From: a virus
IMG/VR virus record: IMGVR_UViG_3300035670_000097
Location: 1-64,000 of that record
Strand: one strand, 5' to 3'
Length of the DNA stretch: 64,000 nt
Positions 50,069 to 57,184 of this stretch are shown piece after piece (the stretch's first letter is position 1; every line of letters begins with the position of its first letter). The notes beneath the pieces are model-generated. The model saw only the letters and a list, made by a program, of their open reading frames with translations. It was not told the origin of the DNA and searched no databases. Position numbers and translations under genes: made by a program.

Positions 50069-50346
50069 CCGTCACGAACGGGCACGCAGAATATCTCCGC
50101 ACCCTCCGGCATATCTACGTCGGCAATTGGACGCAGATCGGCGTTCTCGGTCTCGACCATTTTTGCAAATCCAATGGAGTCCCAAGAAAAAACATGAATT
50201 GCTCTACTTAGGCGAATTCGACCGTTCTCGCGAGTCACATCGCCTGCGAAGATCCAGCCACGGTCAACGACCACGACCGCACGAGTACCAGTCGGACGAT
50301 TGCCAACCGGAGCATACTCAACACCATTGATGATTAAATTTTCCAT
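50053..50346 (-). CDS. Conserved phage protein
   Basis: 97 residues from the ATG at 50346 with AAGGAA six bases before it. VVVVDRGWIFAGDVTRENGRIRL and WDSIGFAKMVE, VPVRDGWGL form a strand-rich domain recurrent in phages. More G/C-rich than the neighbours. Function unknown. Confidence 0.65.
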   Translation of the reverse strand: MENLIINGVEYAPVGNRPTGTRAVVVVDRGWIFAGDVTRENGRIRLSRAIHVFSWDSIGFAKMVETENADLRPIADVDMPEGAEIFCVPVRDGWGLK

Positions 50347-50412
50347 ATCAATTCCTTCTATGCTTTCCCAATCAACCAATATAGTATAGGCTATTCAGTC
50401 GAAAAAGTAAAG

Positions 50413-50712
50413 TCAAAAAAATTGATTGCCAGGAGCGCCCTTCAAATCAAACCAACGAATGGTTATTGCAGTTTCTTTTTCAAACAACGACACAAGTTCC
50501 AACAGCGTAAGCGGCTCTACACTTGTGAAGCTTTCTGCCCAAATACTAAACTGCGTGTAGTCGTGCTTGTGCATAGTGGGAAGAGGAATTTCGTAGTCAT
50601 TCACTTGGGCTTTACCATAGACATTGATACGCCCGCCAGCCCATTGATCGGTGTTTTTCTGAATCCACTCGTAGTTCACTGGACCCATCCAGCAAGTTGA
50701 GTATCTATACAC
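50413..50712 (-). CDS. Conserved phage protein (GTG start)
   Basis: 99 residues. GTG at 50712 has AAAGGAG eight bases upstream. CWMGPVNYEWIQKN, WAGGRINVYG and PLTLLELVSLFEK are the recognisable blocks. Its 3' end is duplicated at 49105. Confidence 0.65.
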   Translation of the reverse strand: MYRYSTCWMGPVNYEWIQKNTDQWAGGRINVYGKAQVNDYEIPLPTMHKHDYTQFSIWAESFTSVEPLTLLELVSLFEKETAITIRWFDLKGAPGNQFF

Positions 50713-50863
50713 GACTAAGCTCCTTTCTCAGCTCCAAAATTTCATCACAAAGCCGATCAATGATACTTTCTTGAGCGTCGATCGTATCTGCAAACTCTTT
50801 AAGTTGCAAACTCATTCGAGTTATGGTAGCCAAATGCTCGTCACAAAACTGACAGTCGTACAT
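50705..50863 (-). CDS. Small CxxC protein
   Basis: 52 residues from the ATG at 50863 (GAGG eight bases upstream; the longer start at 50923 overlaps the promoter). MYDCQFCDEHLAT has CxxC followed by a helical coil. Confidence 0.55.
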   Translation of the reverse strand: MYDCQFCDEHLATITRMSLQLKEFADTIDAQESIIDRLCDEILELRKELSRV

Positions 50864-50923
50864 TTTTTGCCTCAATACTTTGTAGTAGCTCAAGATATGC
50901 GAATTTTCCCATTTGAAGTACAT

Positions 50924-50952
50924 ATTATAAAGTAAAAGAAGGAGTTTGTCAA
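50924..50952 (-). promoter_or_regulatory. Leftward consensus promoter of a divergent pair
   Basis: Minus strand TTGACA, 17 bases, TATAAT. Its upstream GTCAAGAGTTA is the inverted copy of the sequence at the rightward promoter 31 bases away. Confidence 0.85.
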
Positions 50953-50983
50953 GAGTTAAAATTATACATGCTAAAAATAACTC

Positions 50984-51012
50984 TTGACAATATGCTCAGT
51001 ATTTTTTATAAT
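50984..51012 (+). promoter_or_regulatory. Rightward consensus promoter of a divergent pair
   Basis: Plus strand TTGACA, 17 bases, TATAAT. Starts the bS21/PlcP-like operon. TAACTCTTGAC mirrors the leftward promoter. Confidence 0.88.
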
Positions 51013-51035
51013 ATACACTTTGGAGTAATACGCGC

Positions 51036-51185
51036 ATGAGATGGAGCTACAAAGAAAATGTAATACTACAAAAAAATTATGGCAAGTGTTCATCAGAAGA
51101 GCTTTTAAAGCTACTGCCGGGCAAGAGCCTGAACAGTATTTATGCTCAGGTTCACCGACTAAGGAAAAAAGGATGGCGACTATAA
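51036..51185 (+). CDS. Myb/SANT-like DNA-binding protein
   Basis: 49 residues, GGAG before the ATG. RWSYKENVILQKNYGKCSSEELLKLLPG and NSIYAQVHRLRKKGWRL form a three-helix Myb-like unit. First gene of the rightward operon, so it may autoregulate it or control the divergent promoters (inference). Confidence 0.65.
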   Translation: MRWSYKENVILQKNYGKCSSEELLKLLPGKSLNSIYAQVHRLRKKGWRL

Positions 51186-51427
51186 TACCCTTTCCTGTGC
51201 AGCCTTATACACGCACATCGCGACGAGAAGACTATCTTCAGTATTTTTATTATACAGTAGCGTCACTGGCAAATGAGCTGGACATGGATACGGAGAATCT
51301 AGAGGAAGACTTTGCCGTATTGTTTGAAAACATAGAAACTTTAGTAAATAAGCATCTGGAAATTTATGATTATACAAGTGAAGAATTTGGATCGAGCGAT
51401 GAAGAAGTTCAAGAGATTATCGAATGA
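51173..51427 (+). CDS. Hypothetical acidic protein
   Basis: 84 residues from the ATG at 51173. MATIIPFPVQPYTRTSRRE then a helical, acidic body (ELDMDTENLEEDFAVLFENIE) ending in DEEVQEIIE. Overlaps the Myb-like gene by 13 bases and the bS21 gene by 29. Confidence 0.6.
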   Translation: MATIIPFPVQPYTRTSRREDYLQYFYYTVASLANELDMDTENLEEDFAVLFENIETLVNKHLEIYDYTSEEFGSSDEEVQEIIE

Positions 51428-51560
51428 GAAACTTCTAGATTTGAGAAAGTATGAGTACTGGGAAAAGCAAAGTGTTCGAAAGCGACGGCGACTTAACTCC
51501 GCCAAACGACGGGAATATTTACGCCAGCGAAACAGTGAGAGTAACGATACGAAGTATTGA
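51399..51560 (+). CDS. rpsU: Ribosomal protein bS21 homologue
   Basis: 53 residues. MKKFKRLSNEKLLDLRKYEYWEKQSVRKRRR follows bS21 closely (FKR...LR..E.YEKPS.KRKR). bS21 sits near the anti-Shine-Dalgarno end of 16S rRNA, so a phage copy could replace the host one and bias initiation. Last 36 codons overlap the cupin gene in another frame. Confidence 0.82.
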   Translation: MKKFKRLSNEKLLDLRKYEYWEKQSVRKRRRLNSAKRREYLRQRNSESNDTKY

Positions 51561-51732
51561 AAGCTCTAACTGGGAGCGCCGACCTACCGAAACCAAGATC
51601 GTTCATGTACTTAGCGGTACACTTACTTTAAATGGAAAACCGGTACATTCAACTGCAACAATTTTGCCAGGTACTTGGCACAGGTTTGCAGGCCCCGCTG
51701 AAATATTAGAAGTAGTTCACTACTCTAAGTGA
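51451..51732 (+). CDS. Cupin-domain protein
   Basis: 93 residues. TKIVHVLSGTLTLNGKPVHSTATILPGTWHRFAGPAEILEVVHY is a single small cupin barrel; most metal-ligand histidines are missing apart from HRF and VVHY. GTG at 51535 is an alternative start with far less overlap with bS21. Role unknown. Confidence 0.65.
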   Translation: MSTGKSKVFESDGDLTPPNDGNIYASETVRVTIRSIESSNWERRPTETKIVHVLSGTLTLNGKPVHSTATILPGTWHRFAGPAEILEVVHYSK

Positions 51733-51733
51733 G

Positions 51734-51766
51734 AAAAATAGCGAGCTTAGTCTCGCTATTTTTTTA
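51734..51766 (+). terminator. Rho-independent terminator
   Basis: AAAATAGCGAG and its complement around a short loop, then seven T. It lies between the cupin and the phosphoesterase, so it probably attenuates the last two genes. Confidence 0.85.
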
Positions 51767-51777
51767 TTTAAAAAATT

Positions 51778-52515
51778 ATGCATAAATATGAAACTGTCTT
51801 TATTTCCGACCTGCATCTTGGCAGCAAAGGCTGCCAGGCGGAGAAACTGAACGAATTTCTAAAAATTGTAGAGTGTAAAAATCTTTTTCTAGTGGGCGAT
51901 ATACTTGACGGCTGGAAAGTTGCTCAAAATAAAATGCACTGGAAAAACTCTCATACGAGCGTAATTCGTCATATTCTTCGACTGGCAAAGAATGGTACGA
52001 AAGTTCATTATGTTGTGGGCAATCACGATGAGTTTCTTCGACCCCTGTTAAAGTATTCCATGACTTTTGGACGAATTGAAATTGCAAACTCTTTTACTCA
52101 CGTTGGGCTGAACGGTAAACGATATCTAGTAGTGCATGGAGATTTTTTCGACGGCATTACTCGATTGGCTCCGTGGCTAAGCTTTTTAGGTGATCGAGCT
52201 TATGGAATATTGCTTAGTATAAACTACCGATTTAACTGGATACGCCGTAAGTTTGGTTTTGGATACTGGAGTTTGAGTGCTTGGCTGAAGCATCGAGTGA
52301 AAAGAGCAATTGACTTTTTATTTGAGTTTGAAAACAATATTACTAGCTATGCGAACCGAAAAGGTTATCAAGGAGTAATTTGTGGCCACATTCATACTGC
52401 TAGTATTAAAATGATTAACGATATTGAATACATGAACGACGGAGACTGGGTAGAATCTTGTACTGCACTGGTCGAGACCGAAGAAGGAGAATGGAGAATA
52501 TTATGCTTGTCCTGA
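51778..52515 (+). CDS. PlcP/LpxH-like metallophosphoesterase
   Basis: 245 residues. Metal ligands are Asp11/His13 (ISDLHLG), Asp41 (LVGDILDGW), Asn82/His83 (VVGNHDEF), His120 (VVHGDFFD) and CGHIHTA. SKGCQAEKLNEFL, GYWSLSAWLKHRVKRAI and NDGDWVESCTALVE match the PlcP group, the phosphate-starvation phospholipase C of marine bacteria, better than classical LpxH. The next gene is an Agt-like transferase, the known operon partner. It would release diacylglycerol from phospholipids. Confidence 0.8.
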   Translation: MHKYETVFISDLHLGSKGCQAEKLNEFLKIVECKNLFLVGDILDGWKVAQNKMHWKNSHTSVIRHILRLAKNGTKVHYVVGNHDEFLRPLLKYSMTFGRIEIANSFTHVGLNGKRYLVVHGDFFDGITRLAPWLSFLGDRAYGILLSINYRFNWIRRKFGFGYWSLSAWLKHRVKRAIDFLFEFENNITSYANRKGYQGVICGHIHTASIKMINDIEYMNDGDWVESCTALVETEEGEWRILCLS

Positions 52516-53453
52516 TTACTGACGCCTGGCATCCGCAGGTAAATGGAGTTGTTACCACTTACACAAACATACTGAATCATTTGACAATTCCGTATGAAGT
52601 GATTTCACCTCAAAACTTTAAATCAATTTACAATCCTTTTTATCCAGAAATTCGACTGGCTTTACCTTTTGGATTGAAACAAAAATTACTTAGTTACGAA
52701 CCCAACACTTCATTTCACATTGCAACTGAAGGACCGCTCGGCTGGAGAGCTCGCAGCATATTGAACAAAGCGGGACGAAGATACAGTACAGCTTTTCATA
52801 CACGCTTTCCTGAGTACTGTAACGTACGCTTTGGAATTCCAGTAAGCTGGGGATATAAATTTATAAATAAATTTCATTCCACTTCCAGTCGAGTATTTGT
52901 ACCGTCAAATGAAATTGCAAAAGAGTTTTCGAACCGATCAACTGCTGTAATTTCTCGAGGCTACGATACGGAATATTTTTATGACGATAAGAAAATGGAA
53001 AGAAATAGCATACTGTATGTCGGACGACTGAGCAAAGAGAAAAACATAGAAGCCTTTTGTTCATTGCCGTATGACAATCTCGTAGTAGTTGGCGATGGCC
53101 CCGAGCGCAAAAGACTGGAGCGTAGATATAAAAATGTTCAGTTTGTGGGCTATAAGTTTGGACAAATTCTAGGCAATTATTATCGGCAAGCAAAAGTAAC
53201 AGTATTTCCCAGCAAAACGGATACATTTGGAATCACTTTACTGGAGGCAATGGCGTGCGGAAGCCCCGTGGCGAGTTATAACTGTAACAATACTAAAAAT
53301 ATAATTATAAATGAATTGAACGGCTATCGCAATGACAATCTACATTTTGCTGTCAAAAAGTGTTTGACGATGAACAACAAAAGTGTAGCGAAAAGCGTGA
53401 CGAAATATAACTGGCCTGAAGTGGCTCAAGAATTTCAGAAATGGCTGGTATAG
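52503..53453 (+). CDS. GT4 glycosyltransferase, Agt-like
   Basis: 316 residues from the ATG at 52503 (GGAG seven bases upstream). The GT-B pattern is clear: ITDAWHPQVNGVVTTY, HIATEGPLGWRAR, HTRFPEYCNVRFG, LYVGRLSKEKNIE and FPSKTDTFGITLLEAMACG (E-x7-E). The same blocks occur in Agt enzymes that glycosylate diacylglycerol next to plcP. Overlaps the phosphoesterase by 13 bases. Confidence 0.82.
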   Translation: MLVLITDAWHPQVNGVVTTYTNILNHLTIPYEVISPQNFKSIYNPFYPEIRLALPFGLKQKLLSYEPNTSFHIATEGPLGWRARSILNKAGRRYSTAFHTRFPEYCNVRFGIPVSWGYKFINKFHSTSSRVFVPSNEIAKEFSNRSTAVISRGYDTEYFYDDKKMERNSILYVGRLSKEKNIEAFCSLPYDNLVVVGDGPERKRLERRYKNVQFVGYKFGQILGNYYRQAKVTVFPSKTDTFGITLLEAMACGSPVASYNCNNTKNIIINELNGYRNDNLHFAVKKCLTMNNKSVAKSVTKYNWPEVAQEFQKWLV

Positions 53454-53520
53454 TTCGCACACAGTAAGATTTAATTAACCCCTACTCAAAAATAAAATAG
53501 TACTTTTTTAACTGAAAGAC

Positions 53521-53549
53521 TTGACTTCTTACAAAAGTCATGATATAAT
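53521..53549 (+). promoter_or_regulatory. Consensus promoter for a structured RNA
   Basis: Plus strand TTGACT, 17 bases, TATAAT. No reading frame follows; the transcript would begin near 53556. Confidence 0.85.
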
Positions 53550-53555
53550 AATAGC

Positions 53556-53725
53556 ATATAATTTATTACAAGCGACATTAACAGTTTCGTGCTAGGGTCT
53601 GGGAACTAGTTTAATTGATTAGTAAGCTGCATGATCACCTCTCGGGAGCCTGAAGCGGGAGAGAGGACAGTGATGCTGTTTACAATCTAATGTTAGTTGT
53701 TTCCATACCCTAGCACGCGGTTTTT
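53556..53725 (+). ncRNA. Rod-shaped structured RNA, 6S-like in outline
   Basis: An 11-bp perfect stem (CGTGCTAGGGT at 53588 with ACCCTAGCACG at 53707) encloses about 108 nt that continue as stacked helices: GGGAAC/GTTTCC, GATT(A)GTAA/TTACAATC, CAC/GTG with a bulge, and CCTCTC/GAGAGG, with an apical loop near 53650. CGGTTTTT follows. No coding frame is present. The shape, a long irregular rod with internal loops, recalls 6S RNA. Confidence 0.7.
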
Positions 53726-53820
53726 ACATACCCTAAACGTGATTTCATTCTAAATATACGGTTTACATAATTGAATTTTACGGTTTGTATGGTTGAATGA
53801 ATTGAAATTGCGGTTTGTAA
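53717..53820 (+). repeat. Four CGGTTT iteron-like motifs
   Basis: CGGTTT preceded by a purine and followed by T, A or G occurs at 53718, 53759, 53781 and 53811 in an A/T-rich stretch. The rest of the gap to 54010 holds no gene or clear hairpin that I can see. Spacing is irregular, so an origin is only a possibility. Confidence 0.4.
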
Positions 53821-54010
53821 AAACTACAAAGTTCTAATCAATAATAAGTCGTAAAGTTTATTTGATTTATGTAATTACGTACAATATGAAGTCTAATTGC
53901 GTCAATTCGCGATTCTCGGGCGATACCGTTTATTGATTTTTGAATGAGCTGAGGAATTTAATAGCTAATAAGCTTATCTTAAATTTATAGGTAATTTTTA
54001 TTAATTGTCT

Positions 54011-54352
54011 CTAGCTTTGGGCCTTTATGCTTGCATGTTTCTCCAGTATTGCTTTTTCCAGCAGTTGAAGTTCCAGCTTAGGAGCTTTTTCTAGTCCTTG
54101 AATACGCTCTGGGTTGAGGTTCAACAACCCCGCCAGGCGTGCAATAATCTCCTTTTTGGTTTCTGGTAGCTCGCCTCGCTTATTGAGATACCGCGTCTTT
54201 TCATACACTCCTTCTCTTGCTAGCTTGCCGATGATGCTTTTTTCGCTCTTGGAATAGCGGTCCGCCAGCTCCTCAATAGCACGCCTCTTGTTCTCACTCG
54301 CCACATAAAACGATACGATCTCATTAGTAATTTCTAGGTTGTAATTGCTCAT
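54011..54352 (-). CDS. Small HTH paralogue (family of five)
   Basis: 113 residues. An HTH unit (RRAIEELADRYSKSEKSIIGKLAREGVYEKT) is followed by RGELPETKKEIIARLAGLLNLNPERIQGLEKAPKLELQLLEKAI. The block order is the same in the 31716, 55679, 58631 and 63065 proteins. Likely DNA binding. Overlaps the 54349 gene by four bases. Confidence 0.65.
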   Translation of the reverse strand: MSNYNLEITNEIVSFYVASENKRRAIEELADRYSKSEKSIIGKLAREGVYEKTRYLNKRGELPETKKEIIARLAGLLNLNPERIQGLEKAPKLELQLLEKAILEKHASIKAQS

Positions 54353-54567
54353 AAACTCAACTCCAATTGATAGGGTTCAGACAGCCGCACGTCGCAGTTT
54401 TTAATCATGGTTGAAAAAATACTGTCGTAGTTGTGAACTTCAACGGCCAGCTCGATGTTGTAGTGATCTATAATTTCTACAAGAGCTGCGATTTTAGTTT
54501 CACTTTCCGCTAATCGAGCCAGATAAGATTCTCTCGAAGTATTAGTGATAGGAAATTGTACGATCAT
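54349..54567 (-). CDS. Hypothetical protein
   Basis: 72 residues, helical (YLARLAESETKIAALVEIIDHYN), acidic. Sits at the end of the ncRNA terminator. No function known. Confidence 0.55.
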   Translation of the reverse strand: MIVQFPITNTSRESYLARLAESETKIAALVEIIDHYNIELAVEVHNYDSIFSTMIKNCDVRLSEPYQLELSL

Positions 54568-54582
54568 ATTTACTCCAATAAA

Positions 54583-54613
54583 AAACCCCGCAGAAGTTTC
54601 CCTCTGCGGGGTT
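54583..54613 (-). terminator. Rho-independent terminator of the 54.6-kb RNA
   Basis: AACCCCGCAGA with complementary TCTGCGGGGTT, then TTTTTTATT on the minus strand. Confidence 0.9.
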
Positions 54614-54866
54614 GTATTCTGAGTAGCTCCCCGCTGCTCTCAGATTGAAAGTTTTACACTTTCTCCCGTACCTACGCTATTCATTCCAGAGTAGCGTCGC
54701 TATTTTATAGTAGCTTAGTAATTCGCTACTTGCAGCAATTCGGTCCTGAAAGGACCAAACCCCGCTGGGGTTTTAAATAGAGCTTAAATCTAACAATTTA
54801 AGATATTTTGCGCTGAAAGCGCACAACCCCGCTGAAGTTTGTGTTAACATGTAACTCAACTTCAGA
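54587..54866 (-). ncRNA. Structured RNA with repeated CAGCGGGG motifs
   Basis: About 280 nt between a perfect promoter and a strong terminator, with no convincing frame. Hairpins seen: TGCGC-TTTC-AGCGCA, CTTAAAT/ATTTAAG, AAACCCC-AGC-GGGGTTT, GGTCC-TTTC-AGGACC, GAAAGT/ACTTTC and CTGAG/CTCAG. CAGCGGGG occurs three times and CTGCGGGG once, each in a loop or stem edge. Confidence 0.7.
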
Positions 54867-54872
54867 AAATAC

Positions 54873-54901
54873 ATTATAGAGCACTTGAGCTAGAATGTCA
54901 A
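54873..54901 (-). promoter_or_regulatory. Consensus promoter of the CAGCGGGG RNA
   Basis: Minus strand TTGACA, 17 bases, TATAAT. Located right behind the 54905 stop. Confidence 0.85.
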
Positions 54902-54904
54902 CAA

Positions 54905-55075
54905 CTATTTTTCAATTGCTGCTAACTTCTGGGCTACTTGAACCGCCTCAATGTAAAGTGGATGCCCACGATGTTTAATCGCTTCGTTTCTTAGAAACCA
55001 GCGAGCATTGAGAGGAGTACCCTCTTGGCGGTTCTCAGGAACACCTAGCTTTTTCATTATGCTTGCAAAAGTCAT
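54905..55075 (-). CDS. Small conserved phage protein
   Basis: 56 residues. MTFASIMKKLGVPENRQEGTP then NARWFLRNEAIKHRGHP. ATGA overlap with the 55072 gene. Unknown role. Confidence 0.55.
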   Translation of the reverse strand: MTFASIMKKLGVPENRQEGTPLNARWFLRNEAIKHRGHPLYIEAVQVAQKLAAIEK

Positions 55076-55326
55076 GTTTCTGATCTCCGCTGTCGAAGAT
55101 CCTCAAGAGCTACGCGAAACATTTCTTTTTCCAGCGTCATGAGCGTGCTTTCGTAAATTACGGCTACGTCAGCTAACGCAGAAAAAAGTTCTGCATCAGT
55201 AAACTCGCCTTGAATTCCACAGTGCTCTTTCATCTCAGAAACTTCCAAAAGAGAGGCAACAACGCAGCCGTTACGATCTTCCCAAGATTGAAGTTCCCGC
55301 CATTTTTGTTTTGCTTTAATATTCAT
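55072..55326 (-). CDS. Hypothetical protein
   Basis: 84 residues, mostly helical (TDAELFSALADVAVIYESTLMTLEKEMFRVALEDLRQR). Overlaps neighbours by four bases on both sides. Confidence 0.55.
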   Translation of the reverse strand: MNIKAKQKWRELQSWEDRNGCVVASLLEVSEMKEHCGIQGEFTDAELFSALADVAVIYESTLMTLEKEMFRVALEDLRQRRSET

Positions 55327-55541
55327 GCCTTAGGACTCCGCACCAAATAATAGGTATTGTTTTCGATGTAACAGCCGTAGTCGTGTTTTACACGAAGATA
55401 GAAAATTGCATTTTCTGTTCGTCCATGTACGAAAGCTACTGGACCTTTCCAGCATTCTTCAAAGAAGTCATTGCTTTCGCGTACAAAATGACAAATTCGT
55501 AGTTGAAGTAGAGCTGCTGCTCTGCTTTTCCACTCGTACAT
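55323..55541 (-). CDS. Hypothetical protein
   Basis: 72 residues with strand-rich C-terminus (TENAIFYLRVKHDYGCYIENNTYYLV). AAGGAG is found before the ATG. Unknown. Confidence 0.55.
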   Translation of the reverse strand: MYEWKSRAAALLQLRICHFVRESNDFFEECWKGPVAFVHGRTENAIFYLRVKHDYGCYIENNTYYLVRSPKA

Positions 55542-55653
55542 TGTTGCACTCCTTGAAATACAAAAGTCGCCCCTCTCCCGCGCTTTTGTTGACTTTCCAC
55601 ACTTGTTGAAAGTCTTACCGCACTTCTATGCGAGATCAGCGTTGCGCTGCTCG

Positions 55654-55680
55654 TAAGAAGAGGAAGCTTTGCACTTCCTC
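55654..55680 (-). terminator. Terminator after the 55679 gene
   Basis: GAGGAAG, loop TGCAAAG, CTTCCTC, then TTCTT on the minus strand; the stem begins at the stop codon. Confidence 0.7.
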
Positions 55681-56017
55681 AGACCTGACCAACTGCCGCA
55701 ACTTTAAGCTCTTCGAGCTTACGATACAAGCGAATCAGGTCAATTTTGCTTGCCTTGCCGAAGGATTCTACAGGAAAACCCAGAGTACCTTCGATCATGG
55801 AGACAAGCATTTCTTTGCGTACCGGGAGCTCCCCAGTCTTGGTGAGACGAGGCTGCTTCCGGTAAACACCTTCACGAGAAAGCTTAGCAATGATCGACTT
55901 TACAGGTCGATTCATTTCTTCTGCAAGCTCCTGAACCGTCTGAAGATTGGGTTCAGCCGAATAGCGCTCTACCATGTGAGCCACCATTTCGCTCGTGTAG
56001 TTCGTTGCTTCTTTCAT
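55679..56017 (-). CDS. Small HTH paralogue
   Basis: 112 residues from the ATG at 56017 with GAGG nine bases upstream. HTH unit TVQELAEEMNRPVKSIIAKLSREGVYRK, then TGELPVRKEMLVSMIEGTLGFPVESFGKASKIDLIRLYRKLEEL. Strongest match is to the 54011 protein. Two promoters lie upstream. Confidence 0.68.
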   Translation of the reverse strand: MKEATNYTSEMVAHMVERYSAEPNLQTVQELAEEMNRPVKSIIAKLSREGVYRKQPRLTKTGELPVRKEMLVSMIEGTLGFPVESFGKASKIDLIRLYRKLEELKVAAVGQV

Positions 56018-56043
56018 TTGCTTTTCCCTCATTTCGAAAAACT

Positions 56044-56073
56044 ATTATACAGGCAATCGAGGTGAAAAATCAA
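56044..56073 (-). promoter_or_regulatory. Proximal promoter of the 55679 gene
   Basis: Minus strand TTGATT, 18 bases, TATAAT. Confidence 0.7.
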
Positions 56074-56148
56074 GTACTATTTTTTTAATCCTTGGAGCTG
56101 CTTGCTGAATAAAAATTGGTACTTGCTTTCCCGCCGAATTGAGAAACT

Positions 56149-56177
56149 ATTATGCGCTCACCAAGCAGTAAAGTCAA
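56149..56177 (-). promoter_or_regulatory. Distal promoter of the 55679 gene
   Basis: Minus strand TTGACT, 17 bases, CATAAT, in tandem with the proximal one. Confidence 0.7.
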
Positions 56178-56180
56178 GAG

Positions 56181-56258
56181 TCATTTTTCGATTGTAAACA
56201 AAATGTACAGACCAATGACAAGTGCTGCTAGCATTGCAAAATCCATAAGAAACTGCAT
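56181..56258 (-). CDS. Membrane micropeptide
   Basis: 25 residues, almost all one membrane helix (FAMLAALVIGLYILFTI). TAATG overlap with the gene upstream. Last gene of its operon. Confidence 0.5.
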   Translation of the reverse strand: MQFLMDFAMLAALVIGLYILFTIEK

Positions 56259-56542
56259 TAGGTACTCCCAGTTACAATTGCATTGTGAATGTCTAGAAAA
56301 CCTGCTTCTTGTGCAAGACCGTATGCAGAGCGATCAAAACCAAAAACATTATACAGCACATGCCGATAACTGCCTTGATCGACAATTTCACCCTGATGAA
56401 TACGTCGAATAACAGCACAAAACAATGCCAGTTGATCTTCTTTCGAAAAAGAATTCCAAAATTCTTCTTGCTTTTGAATTACAGCAGGCCGTCGAGCTTC
56501 GTAGCTTTGTTGAAGTGCATAAAAAAATTCAATGTTTTCCAT
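56258..56542 (-). CDS. Conserved phage protein
   Basis: 94 residues. EEFWNSFSKEDQLALFCAVIRRIHQGE, GSYRHVLYNVFGF and LAQEAGFLDIHNAI form an all-helical family known from marine phages. Function unknown. Confidence 0.65.
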   Translation of the reverse strand: MENIEFFYALQQSYEARRPAVIQKQEEFWNSFSKEDQLALFCAVIRRIHQGEIVDQGSYRHVLYNVFGFDRSAYGLAQEAGFLDIHNAIVTGST

Positions 56543-56898
56543 TAAATAAACTCCCGTCCTCGAAAACTATAGCCTTCTGCGTCGATCCAATCCTGCACAC
56601 TCATACCAACTTCATTGAGAGAAATATTTTTTATGCCGTCTTCAGAAACATAGTTTGGAGATTTATACGTTTCAACGTAGTTTACAAACCAGGAGTAAGT
56701 AACTCGATCTCCAAACTCATCATAAATTTGTTCGTTCTTAAGAAACTCTTTCCACTCCTGCCACGACTCTAGCTTTTCGTGAGTGTACCCACGAAAAATA
56801 AACGCATGACCAAATGCCGCAACACCGATATGATAAAGTTCATCAAATCGCTTGCAGCATTTACAGAAGTTGTTCCCTGTGTAATAATTAACTTTCAT
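56542..56898 (-). CDS. Zinc-binding-like phage protein
   Basis: 118 residues. NNFCKCCKRFDELYHIG holds a Cys cluster and His; the rest is aromatic-rich (WQEWKEFLKNEQIYDEFG). One-base coupling with the 56258 gene. Confidence 0.6.
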   Translation of the reverse strand: MKVNYYTGNNFCKCCKRFDELYHIGVAAFGHAFIFRGYTHEKLESWQEWKEFLKNEQIYDEFGDRVTYSWFVNYVETYKSPNYVSEDGIKNISLNEVGMSVQDWIDAEGYSFRGREFI

Positions 56899-57184
56899 TA
56901 TTCATTCCCTCTGCAAACGCTTCATAACCTTTTTGCGTCAATACAATCGTCTCATCGAAAGACTGTATCAATTCCTTTCGAACAAGAGAGCTGCAAACTC
57001 CTGAAAGAGCTCTTCCTTCCAGACCAGAAGGATATTTTGCATCATTGATACAATTCGTCCAGACTTCTGCATTTGCTTCTTCGTAGCAAGTAGGAATTCC
57101 GTAGTTCATGTGATTGAAACAATTCGTTGCAATCGCACGAAGAACTGCAAACTCTTTATTCGTTAGATTCATTTTCTTCGACAT
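56888..57184 (-). CDS. Winged-helix-like protein
   Basis: 98 residues. LTNKEFAVLRAIATNCF, GRALSGVCSSLVRKELIQS and DETIVLTQKGYEAF follow the MarR-type winged-helix order. A second ATG at 57172 is equally possible. Likely a regulator. Confidence 0.6.
   Translation of the reverse strand: MSKKMNLTNKEFAVLRAIATNCFNHMNYGIPTCYEEANAEVWTNCINDAKYPSGLEGRALSGVCSSLVRKELIQSFDETIVLTQKGYEAFAEGMNNES

Noticed and set aside
48867-50102. Arg/Ser-rich plus-strand frame of 328 codons and Ala/Thr- or Arg/Leu-rich minus-strand frames
   Set aside because: They are shifted readings of the Gly/Tyr repeats. The Gly/Tyr frames alone have coupled starts and conserved ends.
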